A stretch of DNA of 64,000 nucleotides from assembly GCF_036346855.1 (NCBI RefSeq), contig NZ_CP107841.1, positions 4,406,001-4,470,000 on the forward strand. The letters are read 5' to 3'. Below are positions 7,338 to 16,185 of this stretch, in pieces. This DNA is from Streptomyces europaeiscabiei (GTDB lineage: Bacteria > Actinomycetota > Actinomycetes > Streptomycetales > Streptomycetaceae). How positions within the stretch are numbered: the first letter of the stretch is position 1; each line of letters starts with the position of its first letter. A program made the translations under genes and the position numbers. The notes beneath the pieces are model-generated. The model was not told the DNA's origin and searched no databases. It saw only the letters and a list, made by a program, of their open reading frames with translations.

Positions 7338-10133
7338 TCACGGTTTCAGCAGCAACGTGTCGCTCGTGGTGCTCTCGACCGCCTTGTCGGAGAACGACCA
7401 CGTCAGCAGCTCGCCCTTGACCCACTTGTCGGTCTGGTCGGTGTAGTGCGCGTTGTACGCGTGCCCGGAGGCGCCGGTGAGGTTGATCCACTTGGACTTG
7501 TCGAGGTCCCCGAGGTTCACCACCATGCGCATCGAGGGCACCCAGACGACCTCGTAGCCGCCCGCCGCGTTCCAGCCGGTGGCGTTGACCGTGGCCTCGC
7601 CGCCGCCGAGCTTCCAGGGGCCGCGGTTGAGCATGTACTGGAGGAACCCGGGGCCCTCGGTACCGAGGGTCTGGTTCTTCAGGAACAGGCGGTGCAGCCG
7701 GCCCCAGCTCCAGGTGTCGATGTCCTTGCCGAGCTTGGCGGTGAGCTCCCAACGGGCGTCCCGCATGGCCCGCTTGAACAGCTCGTCACGGGTGTCGGCG
7801 GCTTTCTGGGTGCGCGTCGCCGGGGTCGACCACCAGTCGTTGTCCTCGTCGTCGATGATCCGGCGGACCACCTCGAACCAGCGGTCGCCGCCGTCCGGCT
7901 GCGCCTGGTCCGCGTCGCGCCTGCCGCACTCGCGCACCCGCCGGTCCTCGTCGGCGGGCCCGGTGGCGTCGACCGGCTCGACCGACAGGCACTGGCCCTC
8001 GACGCGCAGTTCCTTGGGCAGTTTGTTGCCGAAGGCGAGCTTGAGGATGTTGCGCCAGACCGAGTTGAAGTACGCGGCGGCCGCCGAGTCGGCGTCCTGG
8101 GTGTAGTCCCAGCCCTCCAGGAGCTTCTGCGCCTCGCGGATGTACTTGTCGTCCACGTCGATCTTGAGCAGCAGCGGCACCAGCAGCTTGGCGATCTCGC
8201 TGCTGTTGTCCATCTGCATCTGCCGCATGTCGTCGGTGGAGATCTTGCCGCCACCCTTGATCTTCGACTCGATGAGGCTGGTGATCCGCTGCGCGCGCGT
8301 GCCGTAGCCCCAGTCCCTGGTGAGGGTGTACGGGTACTTGTCGTCGACGACGGCCTGGTTCGCGGTGACGATGTAGCCGCGCTCCGGGTCGTACTCGTAC
8401 GGCAGCTCGTCCTGGTCGATGTAGCCGGTCCACCGGTACCTGGTGTCCCAGCCCGGCGCGGGCACCGAGCCGTCGCCCTTGCCCCGGGTGGGGATCTTGC
8501 CGGGCAGCTGGTAGCCGATGTGGCCCTCGGTGTCGGCGTAGATCAGGTTCTGCGAGGGGACGTCGAAGAGGGCGGCGGCCTCGCGGAAGCCGTCCCAGTC
8601 CTTGGCCCTGTTCATGGCGAAGACGGCGTCCATGGAGGTGCCGGGGTCGAGCGCGGTCCAGCGCAGGGCGATGCCGTAGCCGTCACCGCGGTCGGGAGCG
8701 TCCTGGCCGACCGTGGCCTTCTTGCCGACCTGGACGAGTTCGCTGCTGCGGTCGGACAGCAGGGGGCTGTTGTCCTGGGTGGTGCGGACGACGATCTTCT
8801 TGGCCGTGCCCCCGGCGACCTCGATGGTCTCCTCACGGGTCTCGAACGGCAGGACCTTGTCGCCGTACTGGTAGCCGTCGCCGGTGAGCTTCTCCAGGTA
8901 GAGGTCGGTGACGTCGACGCCGGAGTTGGTCATGCCCCAGGCGATGTCGGCGTTGTGGCCGATGACCACGCCGGGCATGCCCGAGAAGGTGTAGCCGGAG
9001 ACGTCGTACCGGCACTTCGCGGAGACGGCCTTGCAGTGCAGGCCCATCTGGTACCAGACCGACGGCAGCGTCGCCGAGAGGTGCGGGTCGTTGGCGAGGA
9101 GCGGCTTGCCGGTGATGGTGTGGTCGCCGGAGACGACCCAGGAGTTGGAGCCGATGCCGTTGCCGTTCACACCCACGGCCTCGGGCAGGTCCTCCAGGAC
9201 GTTGTAGAGGCCGCCCAGCTGGGTCTGGAGGGCCGAGGAGTCCGTGGAGGTCCCCGCAGTGCCGACGCCCGTTCCCGTGCCACCCGTGCCCTGCGTGGAG
9301 CCCTCGGTGCCCTGGCCGGCGCCCTCGCCCTGCGTCGACCCGGACCCGTCCGACCAGGTCTTGGTGAGCTCGTCGTACGCGCCCTCCTGCACGATCGTCT
9401 CGTTGCGGTCGTACGGGTACTGCGGGTACAGGTCGGCGATCTGCTTGGGGCCGAGGCGGCTGGTCATCAGGGCGCGGTCGATCTCGTCCTGCATGTTGCC
9501 GCGCAGGTCCCACGCCATCGCCTTCAGCCAGGCGACCGAGTCGACCGGGGTCCACTCCTCGGGCTTGTAGTCGTTGGCGAAGCCGAGGGCCGCGTACTCC
9601 AGGGAGATCTCGTCGCCGTCCTTGCCCGCGAGGTAGGCGTTGACCCCCTTGGCGTACGCGTCGAGGTACTTCCTCGTCTCGGCCGAGAGCGTCTTCTTGT
9701 ACTCCTCCTCGGCGATCCGGTGCCAGCCGAGGGTGCGCAGGAACTCGTCGTTCTCCACCTGCCCCTCGCCGAACATCTCCGAGAGGCGGCCGGCCGTCAT
9801 GTGGCGGCGCACGTCCATCTCGTAGAACCGGTCCTGCGCCTGGACGTAGCCCTGCGCCATGAACAGGTCCTCGTCGGAGGAGGCGTAGATCTGCGGGATT
9901 CCATAGCCGTCGCGCTTGACGTCGACCGGTCCCGACAGACCGTCCAGGGATATCGAACCCTTGGTCTGGGGGAAGGAGGCGCGCACGGTGGAGACGGACC
10001 AGAACGCCCCGTAGCCGACGCCACCGATGATGGCCAGGACCAGGACGATCAGGAGAAGACGGACTTTGCGCCCCTTCTTCCTGCCGGACTTGCCTGACTG
10101 CTGGCCGGAGGAGGCGGGATTGTCGGTGGGCAT
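7338..10133 (-). CDS. Penicillin acylase family amidase, membrane-anchored
   Basis: 931 residues from the ATG at 10133 (MPTDNPASS); an upstream in-frame GTG exists but its residues look non-coding. The basic N-terminus is followed by one membrane helix (LLLIVLVLAIIGGVGYGAF, about residues 26-44), placing the enzyme outside the membrane. The alpha-chain start (DVKRDGYGIPQIYA, SDEDLFMAQGYVQAQDRF) and the autocatalytic site GIGSNSWVV, with nucleophile Ser329, are clear, so it should self-cleave into two chains. A Thr/Gly/Ser-rich spacer precedes the cleavage site. The family hydrolyses amides such as beta-lactam side chains and acyl-homoserine lactones; the substrate here is unknown. Confidence 0.88.
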   Translation of the reverse strand: MPTDNPASSGQQSGKSGRKKGRKVRLLLIVLVLAIIGGVGYGAFWSVSTVRASFPQTKGSISLDGLSGPVDVKRDGYGIPQIYASSDEDLFMAQGYVQAQDRFYEMDVRRHMTAGRLSEMFGEGQVENDEFLRTLGWHRIAEEEYKKTLSAETRKYLDAYAKGVNAYLAGKDGDEISLEYAALGFANDYKPEEWTPVDSVAWLKAMAWDLRGNMQDEIDRALMTSRLGPKQIADLYPQYPYDRNETIVQEGAYDELTKTWSDGSGSTQGEGAGQGTEGSTQGTGGTGTGVGTAGTSTDSSALQTQLGGLYNVLEDLPEAVGVNGNGIGSNSWVVSGDHTITGKPLLANDPHLSATLPSVWYQMGLHCKAVSAKCRYDVSGYTFSGMPGVVIGHNADIAWGMTNSGVDVTDLYLEKLTGDGYQYGDKVLPFETREETIEVAGGTAKKIVVRTTQDNSPLLSDRSSELVQVGKKATVGQDAPDRGDGYGIALRWTALDPGTSMDAVFAMNRAKDWDGFREAAALFDVPSQNLIYADTEGHIGYQLPGKIPTRGKGDGSVPAPGWDTRYRWTGYIDQDELPYEYDPERGYIVTANQAVVDDKYPYTLTRDWGYGTRAQRITSLIESKIKGGGKISTDDMRQMQMDNSSEIAKLLVPLLLKIDVDDKYIREAQKLLEGWDYTQDADSAAAAYFNSVWRNILKLAFGNKLPKELRVEGQCLSVEPVDATGPADEDRRVRECGRRDADQAQPDGGDRWFEVVRRIIDDEDNDWWSTPATRTQKAADTRDELFKRAMRDARWELTAKLGKDIDTWSWGRLHRLFLKNQTLGTEGPGFLQYMLNRGPWKLGGGEATVNATGWNAAGGYEVVWVPSMRMVVNLGDLDKSKWINLTGASGHAYNAHYTDQTDKWVKGELLTWSFSDKAVESTTSDTLLLKP

Positions 10134-10452
10134 CGCTGTCCTTGCTGTCCTAACACGAGCGGCAGGTCGGGCTGTGCTTTGTACTGAACGCTGGAGCAAC
10201 CATAGGCGCAGGGCCCGACACGACTTGACGCGGAGTCGGGAACTGGCGCGGACGGCCGTTCGATCTTGCCCTCGCAAGCGTCAAGAAATCGTCAAGAGTT
10301 AGGTAAGGTAACGAAGTACTTGCACTGACGTAACCGCAACCGCACGGTTTCCGTGATCGGCTGCGCATGCCCACACGCGCGTGTGCCCCGCATCCAGTGC
10401 TCGGCATCCCCCATCGGAACCACGTGCGGTTCGGCGAGAAAGGTACGGCCCT
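10134..10452. promoter_or_regulatory. Divergent promoter region between acylase and antiporter genes
   Basis: This gap separates the minus-strand acylase gene from the plus-strand antiporter gene, so it must hold both promoters. The AT-richer centre contains repeated TTGACG on the minus strand (around 10278-10292) and gttaggtaaggtaacg on the plus strand, candidates for promoter elements. Spacing does not give one clear solution. No gene is seen in it. Confidence 0.4.
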
Positions 10453-11979
10453 CTGACTGTCCACGACCTCAACCAGCTCCTGCTCGTCTGCTCGCTCGTC
10501 CTGTTGGTCGCGGTCGCCGCGGTCCGGATCTCGTCGCGCAGCGGGCTCCCCAGCCTGCTCGTCTACCTGGGCATCGGCATCGCCATGGGCCAGGACGGCA
10601 TCGGCGACATCCACTTCGACAACGCCGAACTGACCCAGGTCATCGGCTACGCGGCCCTCGTCGTGATCCTGGCGGAGGGCGGCCTCGGCACGAAGTGGAA
10701 GGAGATCAAGCCGGCCCTGCCGGCCGCCAGCTCACTGGCGCTGGTCGGAGTCGCGGTGAGCGTCGGCGTCACGGCCGCGGGTGCGCACTATCTGATCGGG
10801 CTGGAGTGGCGACAGTCACTCATCATCGGCGCGGTCGTGTCCTCCACGGACGCGGCGGCCGTCTTCTCCGTGCTGCGCAAGATCCCCCTCCCCGCGCGCG
10901 TGACGGGCACCCTGGAGGCCGAGTCCGGCTTCAACGACGCCCCGGTGGTCATCCTCGTCGCCGCGCTCTCCATGGCCGGTCCGGTCGAACACTGGTACGC
11001 CCTCATCGGGGAGATAGCGCTGGAACTGGCGATCGGCGCCGCCATCGGGCTCGCCGTGGGCTGGCTGGGTTCCTGGGGCCTGCGGCATGTGGCGCTGCCC
11101 GCCTCCGGCCTCTACCCGATCGCCGTCATGGCCATCGCCGTCGCCGCCTACGCGGCCGGCGCGCTGGCCCACGGCAGCGGCTTCCTCGCCGTCTACCTGG
11201 CCGCCATGGTCCTCGGCAACGCCAAGCTGCCCCACTGGCCGGCCACGCGCGGCTTCGCCGAGGGGGTCGGCTGGATCGCCCAGATCGGCATGTTCGTCCT
11301 GCTCGGACTGCTGGTCACCCCACACGACCTGGCCGACGACATCTGGCCCGCACTCGTCATCGGCCTGGTGCTGACCATGGTGGCGCGACCGCTGAGCGTC
11401 GTCGTCGCGCTGACGCCGTTCCGGGTGCCGTGGCGTGAGCAGACACTGCTGTCGTGGGCCGGGCTGCGCGGCGCGGTGCCCATCATCCTGGCGACGATCC
11501 CCATGGTGAGCGGCGTCGAGGGCAGCCGTCGGATCTTCAACATCGTCTTCGTGCTCGTCGTCGTCTACACCCTCGTCCAGGGCCCGACGCTGCCCTGGCT
11601 GGCCCGCAAGCTGCGCCTGGGCGGCTCCGGCGACGAGGCCGCCGACCTCGGCATCGAGTCGGCGCCCCTGGAGCGGCTGCGCGGCCACCTGCTGTCCGTC
11701 GCCATCCCCGAGAAGTCCCGCATGCACGGCGTCGAGGTCAACGAGCTCCGGCTCCCCCCGGGCGCCGCCGTCACCCTCGTCGTCCGTGACGGCAAGTCCT
11801 TCGTGCCGCTGCCGACCACGGTGCTGCGACGCGGCGACGAACTGCTCGTCGTCGCCACGGATCCCGTCCGGGACCAGGCCGAACGCCGCCTCAGGGCCGT
11901 CGGCCAGGGCGGCAAGCTGGCCGACTGGCTGGGGACGGGGAACGGGAAGGGGAACAGGAAGGGCGGGGCAGGTCGCTGA
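10453..11979 (+). CDS. K+(Na+)/H+ antiporter with C-terminal regulatory domain
   Basis: 508 residues if it starts at the CTG at 10453 (LTVHDLNQLLLV), which has a good ribosome binding site (gaaagg) nine bases before it. The ATG at 10381 would add 24 unlikely residues with no ribosome binding site. About 12 membrane helices of the CPA1/NhaP fold (LLVYLGIGIAMGQDGIG, VSSTDAAAVFSVLRK with the ion-binding Asp, ESGFNDAPVVIL) fill residues 1-390. A TrkA-C/RCK-C type domain follows (residues about 415-490, VNELRLPPGAAVTLVVRDG). Likely expels K+ or Na+ in exchange for protons. The stop codon lies inside the first unit of a tandem repeat. Confidence 0.85.
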   Translation: MTVHDLNQLLLVCSLVLLVAVAAVRISSRSGLPSLLVYLGIGIAMGQDGIGDIHFDNAELTQVIGYAALVVILAEGGLGTKWKEIKPALPAASSLALVGVAVSVGVTAAGAHYLIGLEWRQSLIIGAVVSSTDAAAVFSVLRKIPLPARVTGTLEAESGFNDAPVVILVAALSMAGPVEHWYALIGEIALELAIGAAIGLAVGWLGSWGLRHVALPASGLYPIAVMAIAVAAYAAGALAHGSGFLAVYLAAMVLGNAKLPHWPATRGFAEGVGWIAQIGMFVLLGLLVTPHDLADDIWPALVIGLVLTMVARPLSVVVALTPFRVPWREQTLLSWAGLRGAVPIILATIPMVSGVEGSRRIFNIVFVLVVVYTLVQGPTLPWLARKLRLGGSGDEAADLGIESAPLERLRGHLLSVAIPEKSRMHGVEVNELRLPPGAAVTLVVRDGKSFVPLPTTVLRRGDELLVVATDPVRDQAERRLRAVGQGGKLADWLGTGNGKGNRKGGAGR

Positions 11980-12189
11980 CAGGCTCCGGGGTGGGGCACC
12001 GGGCCTCCGGGGCAGGTCGCTGACAGGCTCCGGGGTGGGGCACCGGGCCTCCGGGGCAGGTCGCCGACGGGCACCGGGGTGGGGCGCCGGGCCTCCGGGG
12101 CAGGTCGCTGACAGGCTCCGGGGTGGGGCGCCGGGCCTCCGGGGCAGGTCGCCGACGGGCACCGGGGTGGGGCGCCGGGAGCCTCCGGG
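11968..12189. repeat. 44-bp tandem repeat, five copies
   Basis: Units begin at 11968, 12012, 12056, 12100 and 12144, each starting gcaggtcgc and ending cctccggg. Two sub-types alternate (ctgacaggctcc or ccgacgggcacc after gcaggtcg). The antiporter stop codon TGA (11977-11979) is inside unit 1. The unit is not a multiple of three, and neither strand looks coding. Confidence 0.9.
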
Positions 12190-12339
12190 GCGGGGCGTAG
12201 AGAGCCTCCGGGCGGGTCGTTAAGAACAGGTTTCACGCTGTTCACGCCCTCCGGAATCGGAGGCACGGCCGTCCATGGTGCTCGCTTTCACAGGTGACCC
12301 CGCCAGTCTCCCCTGTACGATGAAGGCGCACTTGATCGG

Positions 12340-12489
12340 ACCAACTCTGCCTGACGCAGAGCTGGCGCGACCGTATGGCGGTCGGGACGCCCCTCGCAGT
12401 GGGCTCCGGCATCTACCGCAGTAGCGCAAGAGGACAGCTCTCGGCGCCCCCCGCACGGGCGCGCTACCAGGCGGCGGAAAGGCACGGCC
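12340..12489 (+). promoter_or_regulatory. Structured 5' leader of the MFS gene
   Basis: Two neat hairpins lie 105-145 bases upstream of the MFS start: ctctgc/gcagag around a 5-base loop (12345-12361) and cgaccg/cggtcg around tatgg (12368-12384). The rest of the gap (12190-12340) holds no gene. The hairpins could be part of a cis-acting leader, but I match them to no known riboswitch. Confidence 0.3.
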
Positions 12490-13770
12490 GTGGCATCCAC
12501 GGTCACCTCGAACACCTCGAAGACGTCCCGCCCGGGCTACGGGCAACTGCTGCGCACCCGCGGCGCGTGGACGTTCCTTCTCCCCGGCTTCGCGGCACGT
12601 CAGCCGTTCGCCATGCTGACCATCTCCATCGTGCTGCTGGTCCAGCACACCACCGGCTCGTACGGGGCGGCCGGCGCCGTGGCCGCCGCCACCGGTGTCT
12701 CCATGGCGGTGTTCGCGCCCTACAGCGGCCGTCTCGCCGACCGTCACGGTCAGCGGGCCGTCCTGATCCCCGGCATCCTCGTCCACGGGGCGGCGGGCCT
12801 CTCCCTGACGGCGCTGGCCCTGATGGACGCCCCCTTGTGGGCGCTGTTCGTCGCCGCCGTGCCGACGGGAGCCTCGGTGCCGCAGATCGGCCCCATGGTG
12901 CGGGCCCGCTGGGGCGTCAAGCTCCGCAACTCGCCCCTGATGAGCACCGCCGCCGCCTTCGAGTCCGTCACCGACGAGCTGACCTTCGTGCTTGGCCCGC
13001 TGGTCGCGACCGCGCTCTGCACCGCCGTGCACCCGGCCGCCGGCCTGCTCACCGAGGCCGGGCTGACACTGATCGGCGGCCTGCTGTTCGCCGCGCAGCG
13101 CGGCACCCAGCCCAAGGTCGTCTCCATGGCGCACGCGCGCGTGGAGCACGTCTCCGCCCTGTCCGTCCCCGGGGTACGCGTCCTGATCGTCACCTTCCTG
13201 GGCATCGGCTCCGTCTTCGGCGGCATGCAGGTCTCGCTGGCCGCCTTCTCCGAGTCGATCGGCGAGCCCGGTCTCAACGGCGTTCTGTACGGCGTCTTCG
13301 CCGCCGGCAACATGCTCTCCGGCATCGTCTGCGGCGCGATCGCGTGGAAGGTGGGCCCTCAGCGGCGCCTGGTCGTCGGCTACGCGGCCCTCGCGCTGGC
13401 GGCCTCCGCCCTGTGGACCGCCGACTCCGTGCTCGTCCTCGCCACGCTCGGCCTGCTGGTCGGCATGTGCATCGCCCCGGCCCTGATCACCGGCTACACG
13501 CTGGTCGACTCCCTGGTCCCGTCCGGTGCCCGTACCGAGGCCTTCACCTGGCTGACCGGCGCGGTCGCGCTCGGCCAGGCGGCCGCCGTCACGGCCGCCG
13601 GACAACTGGAGGACCGGCTGTGGACCGGCGCCGGATTCCTGGTGCCCGCGGCCGGTACGGCACTGGCTCTTGCGACACTGTTGGCGCTGCGTACACGGCT
13701 GGTGGGCAGGCCCCGGAGCCGTACCGTCGCGCGTGTCGTCGGTCACCGAGTGCCGGTGACAGTGGACTGA
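12490..13770 (+). CDS. MFS transporter
   Basis: 426 residues from a GTG with ggaaagg eight bases upstream. Twelve predicted membrane helices. The loop YSGRLADRHGQRAVLI, a variant of MFS motif A, lies between helices 2 and 3 (about residues 77-92). The N-terminal tail is short and hydrophilic (MASTVTSNTSKTSRP). Probably a drug or metabolite exporter; the substrate is not indicated. It stands alone, followed by fmdB-like after 70 bases. Confidence 0.85.
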   Translation: MASTVTSNTSKTSRPGYGQLLRTRGAWTFLLPGFAARQPFAMLTISIVLLVQHTTGSYGAAGAVAAATGVSMAVFAPYSGRLADRHGQRAVLIPGILVHGAAGLSLTALALMDAPLWALFVAAVPTGASVPQIGPMVRARWGVKLRNSPLMSTAAAFESVTDELTFVLGPLVATALCTAVHPAAGLLTEAGLTLIGGLLFAAQRGTQPKVVSMAHARVEHVSALSVPGVRVLIVTFLGIGSVFGGMQVSLAAFSESIGEPGLNGVLYGVFAAGNMLSGIVCGAIAWKVGPQRRLVVGYAALALAASALWTADSVLVLATLGLLVGMCIAPALITGYTLVDSLVPSGARTEAFTWLTGAVALGQAAAVTAAGQLEDRLWTGAGFLVPAAGTALALATLLALRTRLVGRPRSRTVARVVGHRVPVTVD

Positions 13771-13840
13771 TCCCGGGGGAATAGGTCAGTATGGACCGTC
13801 GTTAGCACTCATCGAGTGAGAGTGCCAGGAGGAAGAGCCA

Positions 13841-14179
13841 GTGCCGACGTACCAGTACCAGTGCACCGAATGCGGTGAGGGCCTCGAAGCGGTGCAGAAG
13901 TTCACCGACGACGCCCTGACCGAGTGCCCCGCCTGCAACGGCCGCCTCAAGAAGGTGTTCTCCGCGGTCGGCATCGTCTTCAAGGGCTCCGGTTTCTACC
14001 GGAACGACAGCCGCGGCTCCTCGTCGAGCAGCACCCCGGCGACGTCGAAGTCCTCGGCGGAAGCGAAGTCGTCCTCGGACGCGAAGTCCTCCTCGTCGTC
14101 TTCGTCGTCTTCGTCGTCCTCCGACTCGAAGTCGTCGTCCTCGGGCTCCTCCTCCACCAGCAGCACCTCGGCCGCATAG
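13841..14179 (+). CDS. FmdB family zinc-ribbon protein
   Basis: 112 residues from a GTG with an excellent ribosome binding site (aggagg, 13828-13833). The first 42 residues are a single zinc ribbon: MPTYQYQCTECGEGLE with CxxC, then ECPACNGRLKKVFSAVG with the second CxxC. The remaining 60 residues are almost only Ser, Lys, Ala and Thr, a disordered tail. The FmdB name comes from a formamidase-operon regulator; the true role in Streptomyces is unknown. A 10-bp-stem terminator follows. Confidence 0.88.
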   Translation: MPTYQYQCTECGEGLEAVQKFTDDALTECPACNGRLKKVFSAVGIVFKGSGFYRNDSRGSSSSSTPATSKSSAEAKSSSDAKSSSSSSSSSSSSDSKSSSSGSSSTSSTSAA

Positions 14180-14192
14180 CGCCTCCGTCCGG

Positions 14193-14224
14193 GACCCCGC
14201 CGTCGCACGACGACCGGCGGGGTC
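14193..14224 (+). terminator. Terminator hairpin after fmdB-like gene
   Basis: gaccccgccg and cggcggggtc form a perfect 10-bp stem around a 12-base loop, 13 bases after the stop codon. Confidence 0.65.
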
Positions 14225-14259
14225 TTCGGCGTCTCTCCCGGCCCGGTTAGGGTGCGGGC

Positions 14260-15168
14260 ATGGCGAACACGGAGCACATGGAGAACGGTGTCGGGCCGGC
14301 GGTCGGGGCGGGCACGGCGGACGGCACGGCAGGGACGGACCTCGCGGAGATCGGCGTCATCGGAGGGTCGGGCTTCTACTCGTTCCTCGACGACGTGACC
14401 GAGATACAGGTCGACACCCCCTACGGGCCGCCCAGCGACTCCCTCTTCCTCGGCAAGATCGCCGACCGCCGGGTCGCCTTCCTCCCGCGCCACGGCCGCG
14501 GCCACCATCTGCCGCCGCACCGCATCAACTACCGGGCCAACCTGTGGGCCCTGCGTTCCGTCGGGGCGCGCCAGGTGCTCGGCCCGTGCGCGGTGGGCGG
14601 TCTGCGGCCGGAGTACGGACCGGGCACGCTCCTTGTCCCGGACCAGCTGGTGGACCGCACGAAGTCCCGCGCCCAGACCTACTTCGACGGCCTGCCGCTG
14701 CCCGGCGGCACCATCCCCAACGTCGTCCATGTCTCGCTCGCCGACCCCTACTGCCCCGTCGGCCGCAAGGCCGCCCTCGAAGCGGCGCGCGGGCGCGACT
14801 GGGAACCGGTGGACGGCGGCACCCTGGTCGTGATCGAGGGCCCCCGCTTCTCCACCCGCGCCGAGTCCCTGTGGCACCAGGCCCAGGGCTGGTCCGTGGT
14901 CGGCATGACCGGCCATCCCGAGGCGATCCTCGCCCGCGAACTGGAGCTCTGCTACAGCTCCCTGACCCTCGTCACCGACCTCGACGCCGGCGCCGAGACC
15001 GGCGAGGGCGTCTCCCACGAGGAGGTCCTCCAGGTCTTCGCCTCGAACGTCGACCGGTTGCGCGGGGTTCTCTTCGACGCGGTCGCCGCCCTCCCGCCGA
15101 ACGACAGCCGCGACTGCCTGTGCACAAAGGCACTGGGTGGGATGGACCCGGGGTTCGAACTGCCCTGA
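14260..15168 (+). CDS. S-methyl-5'-thioadenosine phosphorylase family
   Basis: 302 residues; purine nucleoside phosphorylase class I fold. IGVIGGSGFY opens the fold after a 30-residue Gly/Ala/Thr-rich extension. PRHGRGHHLPPHRINYRAN binds phosphate, LVPDQLVDRT and VVIEGPRFSTRAES form the base and sugar pocket, and VGMTGHPEAILARELELCY completes it. Cleaves 5'-methylthioadenosine with phosphate to adenine and 5-methylthioribose 1-phosphate in methionine salvage. An ATG at 14278 is a later possible start. Confidence 0.9.
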   Translation: MANTEHMENGVGPAVGAGTADGTAGTDLAEIGVIGGSGFYSFLDDVTEIQVDTPYGPPSDSLFLGKIADRRVAFLPRHGRGHHLPPHRINYRANLWALRSVGARQVLGPCAVGGLRPEYGPGTLLVPDQLVDRTKSRAQTYFDGLPLPGGTIPNVVHVSLADPYCPVGRKAALEAARGRDWEPVDGGTLVVIEGPRFSTRAESLWHQAQGWSVVGMTGHPEAILARELELCYSSLTLVTDLDAGAETGEGVSHEEVLQVFASNVDRLRGVLFDAVAALPPNDSRDCLCTKALGGMDPGFELP

Positions 15169-15345
15169 CGGTGCGGCCCCGTCGGCCCGTCCGGTGCGGG
15201 GGTGAGGGAGCAGCCGGGGCGGAACTCCTCGTTCGGGTGGTGGGGTTTTCCACAGTCGGCGGGTAGTCCACAGGCCTCAGCGGGCTCCGCCGCGAAGCCT
15301 CATCGTGGGACCGCAAGCCGATCTCACACAGCAGGTGGTGGCCCC

Positions 15346-16038
15346 ATGTCCCGTCGCTCGCCCTCTCCCTCGCCCTCGGCCTCTCCCTCGTCCTCGGCCT
15401 TTCCCTCGCCCTCGGCCTTTCCCTCGTCCTCTCCTTCGTACTTGTCCACGCCGACGTCCACGTCCGCGCGCTCGTTCACGTCGCCGTACTCGTCCACGCC
15501 CGCATCCGCGCGTCTTCCCTCCTGGGCCGCCGGCCCACCCGGCACCGACGCGCCTCCCACCTGCGAGGTCCCGCACTTCGCCCCGCTACGGGTACGCGGC
15601 GGCGCACACCGGCTCCGCCGCCTCGCCCGCTGCCGAAGGCGAGCGATGGCCGCCGGCCTGGCGGTGACCGCCGCCGCCCTGTTGGCGACGGGAGCGGGGC
15701 CGAGGGAAGCCGGACGGGTCAGGGGCCACCCCGTGGCCGACCCGGTCCCCGAACGCCCCACCACTGTCGAGACGGTGACCGCGCCGGTCCGGATCGCCGA
15801 CGGCGCCACGGTACGGCTGCTGCGCCCCGGCGACCGCGTCGACGTGATCGCGGCCGAGGAGTCCGCGACGGGCGCCGGCGCCGCACGGGTCGTCGCACGC
15901 GGCGCCCGCGTGTCCAAGGTGCCGACCGCCAGTGCCACCGAGAGCGGAGCCCTGGTCGTCCTGACCGTGCCCCGCCGCACCGCGGCCCGGCTGGCCGGCG
16001 CGGGAGCCACGTCCCGCCTGGCGGTGACGCTGTGGTGA
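15346..16038 (+). CDS. CpaB/RcpC-like SAF-domain protein with Ser/Pro-rich N-terminus
   Basis: 230 residues from the ATG at 15346 (aggtgg 8-13 bases upstream). Residues 2-60 are a Ser/Pro-rich stretch encoded by imperfect repeats of ccctcggcctttccctcg. A basic segment (RRLARCRRRAM) and one membrane helix (residues about 101-120) follow. The C-terminal part (TVETVTAPVRIADG, LLRPGDRVDVIAAEE, VVLTVPRRTAARLAG) matches the RcpC/CpaB domain of Flp-pilus assembly proteins. No pilus genes are nearby, so a pilus role is not supported. A conserved motif (CEVPHFAPLRVRG) precedes the helix. Confidence 0.7.
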   Translation: MSRRSPSPSPSASPSSSAFPSPSAFPSSSPSYLSTPTSTSARSFTSPYSSTPASARLPSWAAGPPGTDAPPTCEVPHFAPLRVRGGAHRLRRLARCRRRAMAAGLAVTAAALLATGAGPREAGRVRGHPVADPVPERPTTVETVTAPVRIADGATVRLLRPGDRVDVIAAEESATGAGAARVVARGARVSKVPTASATESGALVVLTVPRRTAARLAGAGATSRLAVTLW

Positions 16039-16185
16039 CCGCGAGCCCCGGCGCGGGTACTGGTCCTGCGAAAGCCGGCCCCCACCCGTCAAGTCCCACG
16101 ATGGAGGGACCCCATTGGACACCCCGGCCCGGCCCTGACGTAGGTTGCGGAGTCATTTGTTCCACAATCAGCGCAGAGAGGCCTC

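Noticed and set aside
7323-10097. 924-codon open frame on the plus strand
   Set aside because: It is the antisense shadow of the penicillin acylase gene; composition is Val/Gly/Leu/Arg-rich with no domain. High GC keeps opposite frames open.
11968-12189. CRISPR-like array
   Set aside because: Repeats are directly adjacent with no unique spacers and no cas genes; a plain tandem repeat.
12340-12489. Known riboswitch (guanidine, SAM, TPP) before the MFS gene
   Set aside because: The two hairpins lack the conserved loop sequences I know for those classes.
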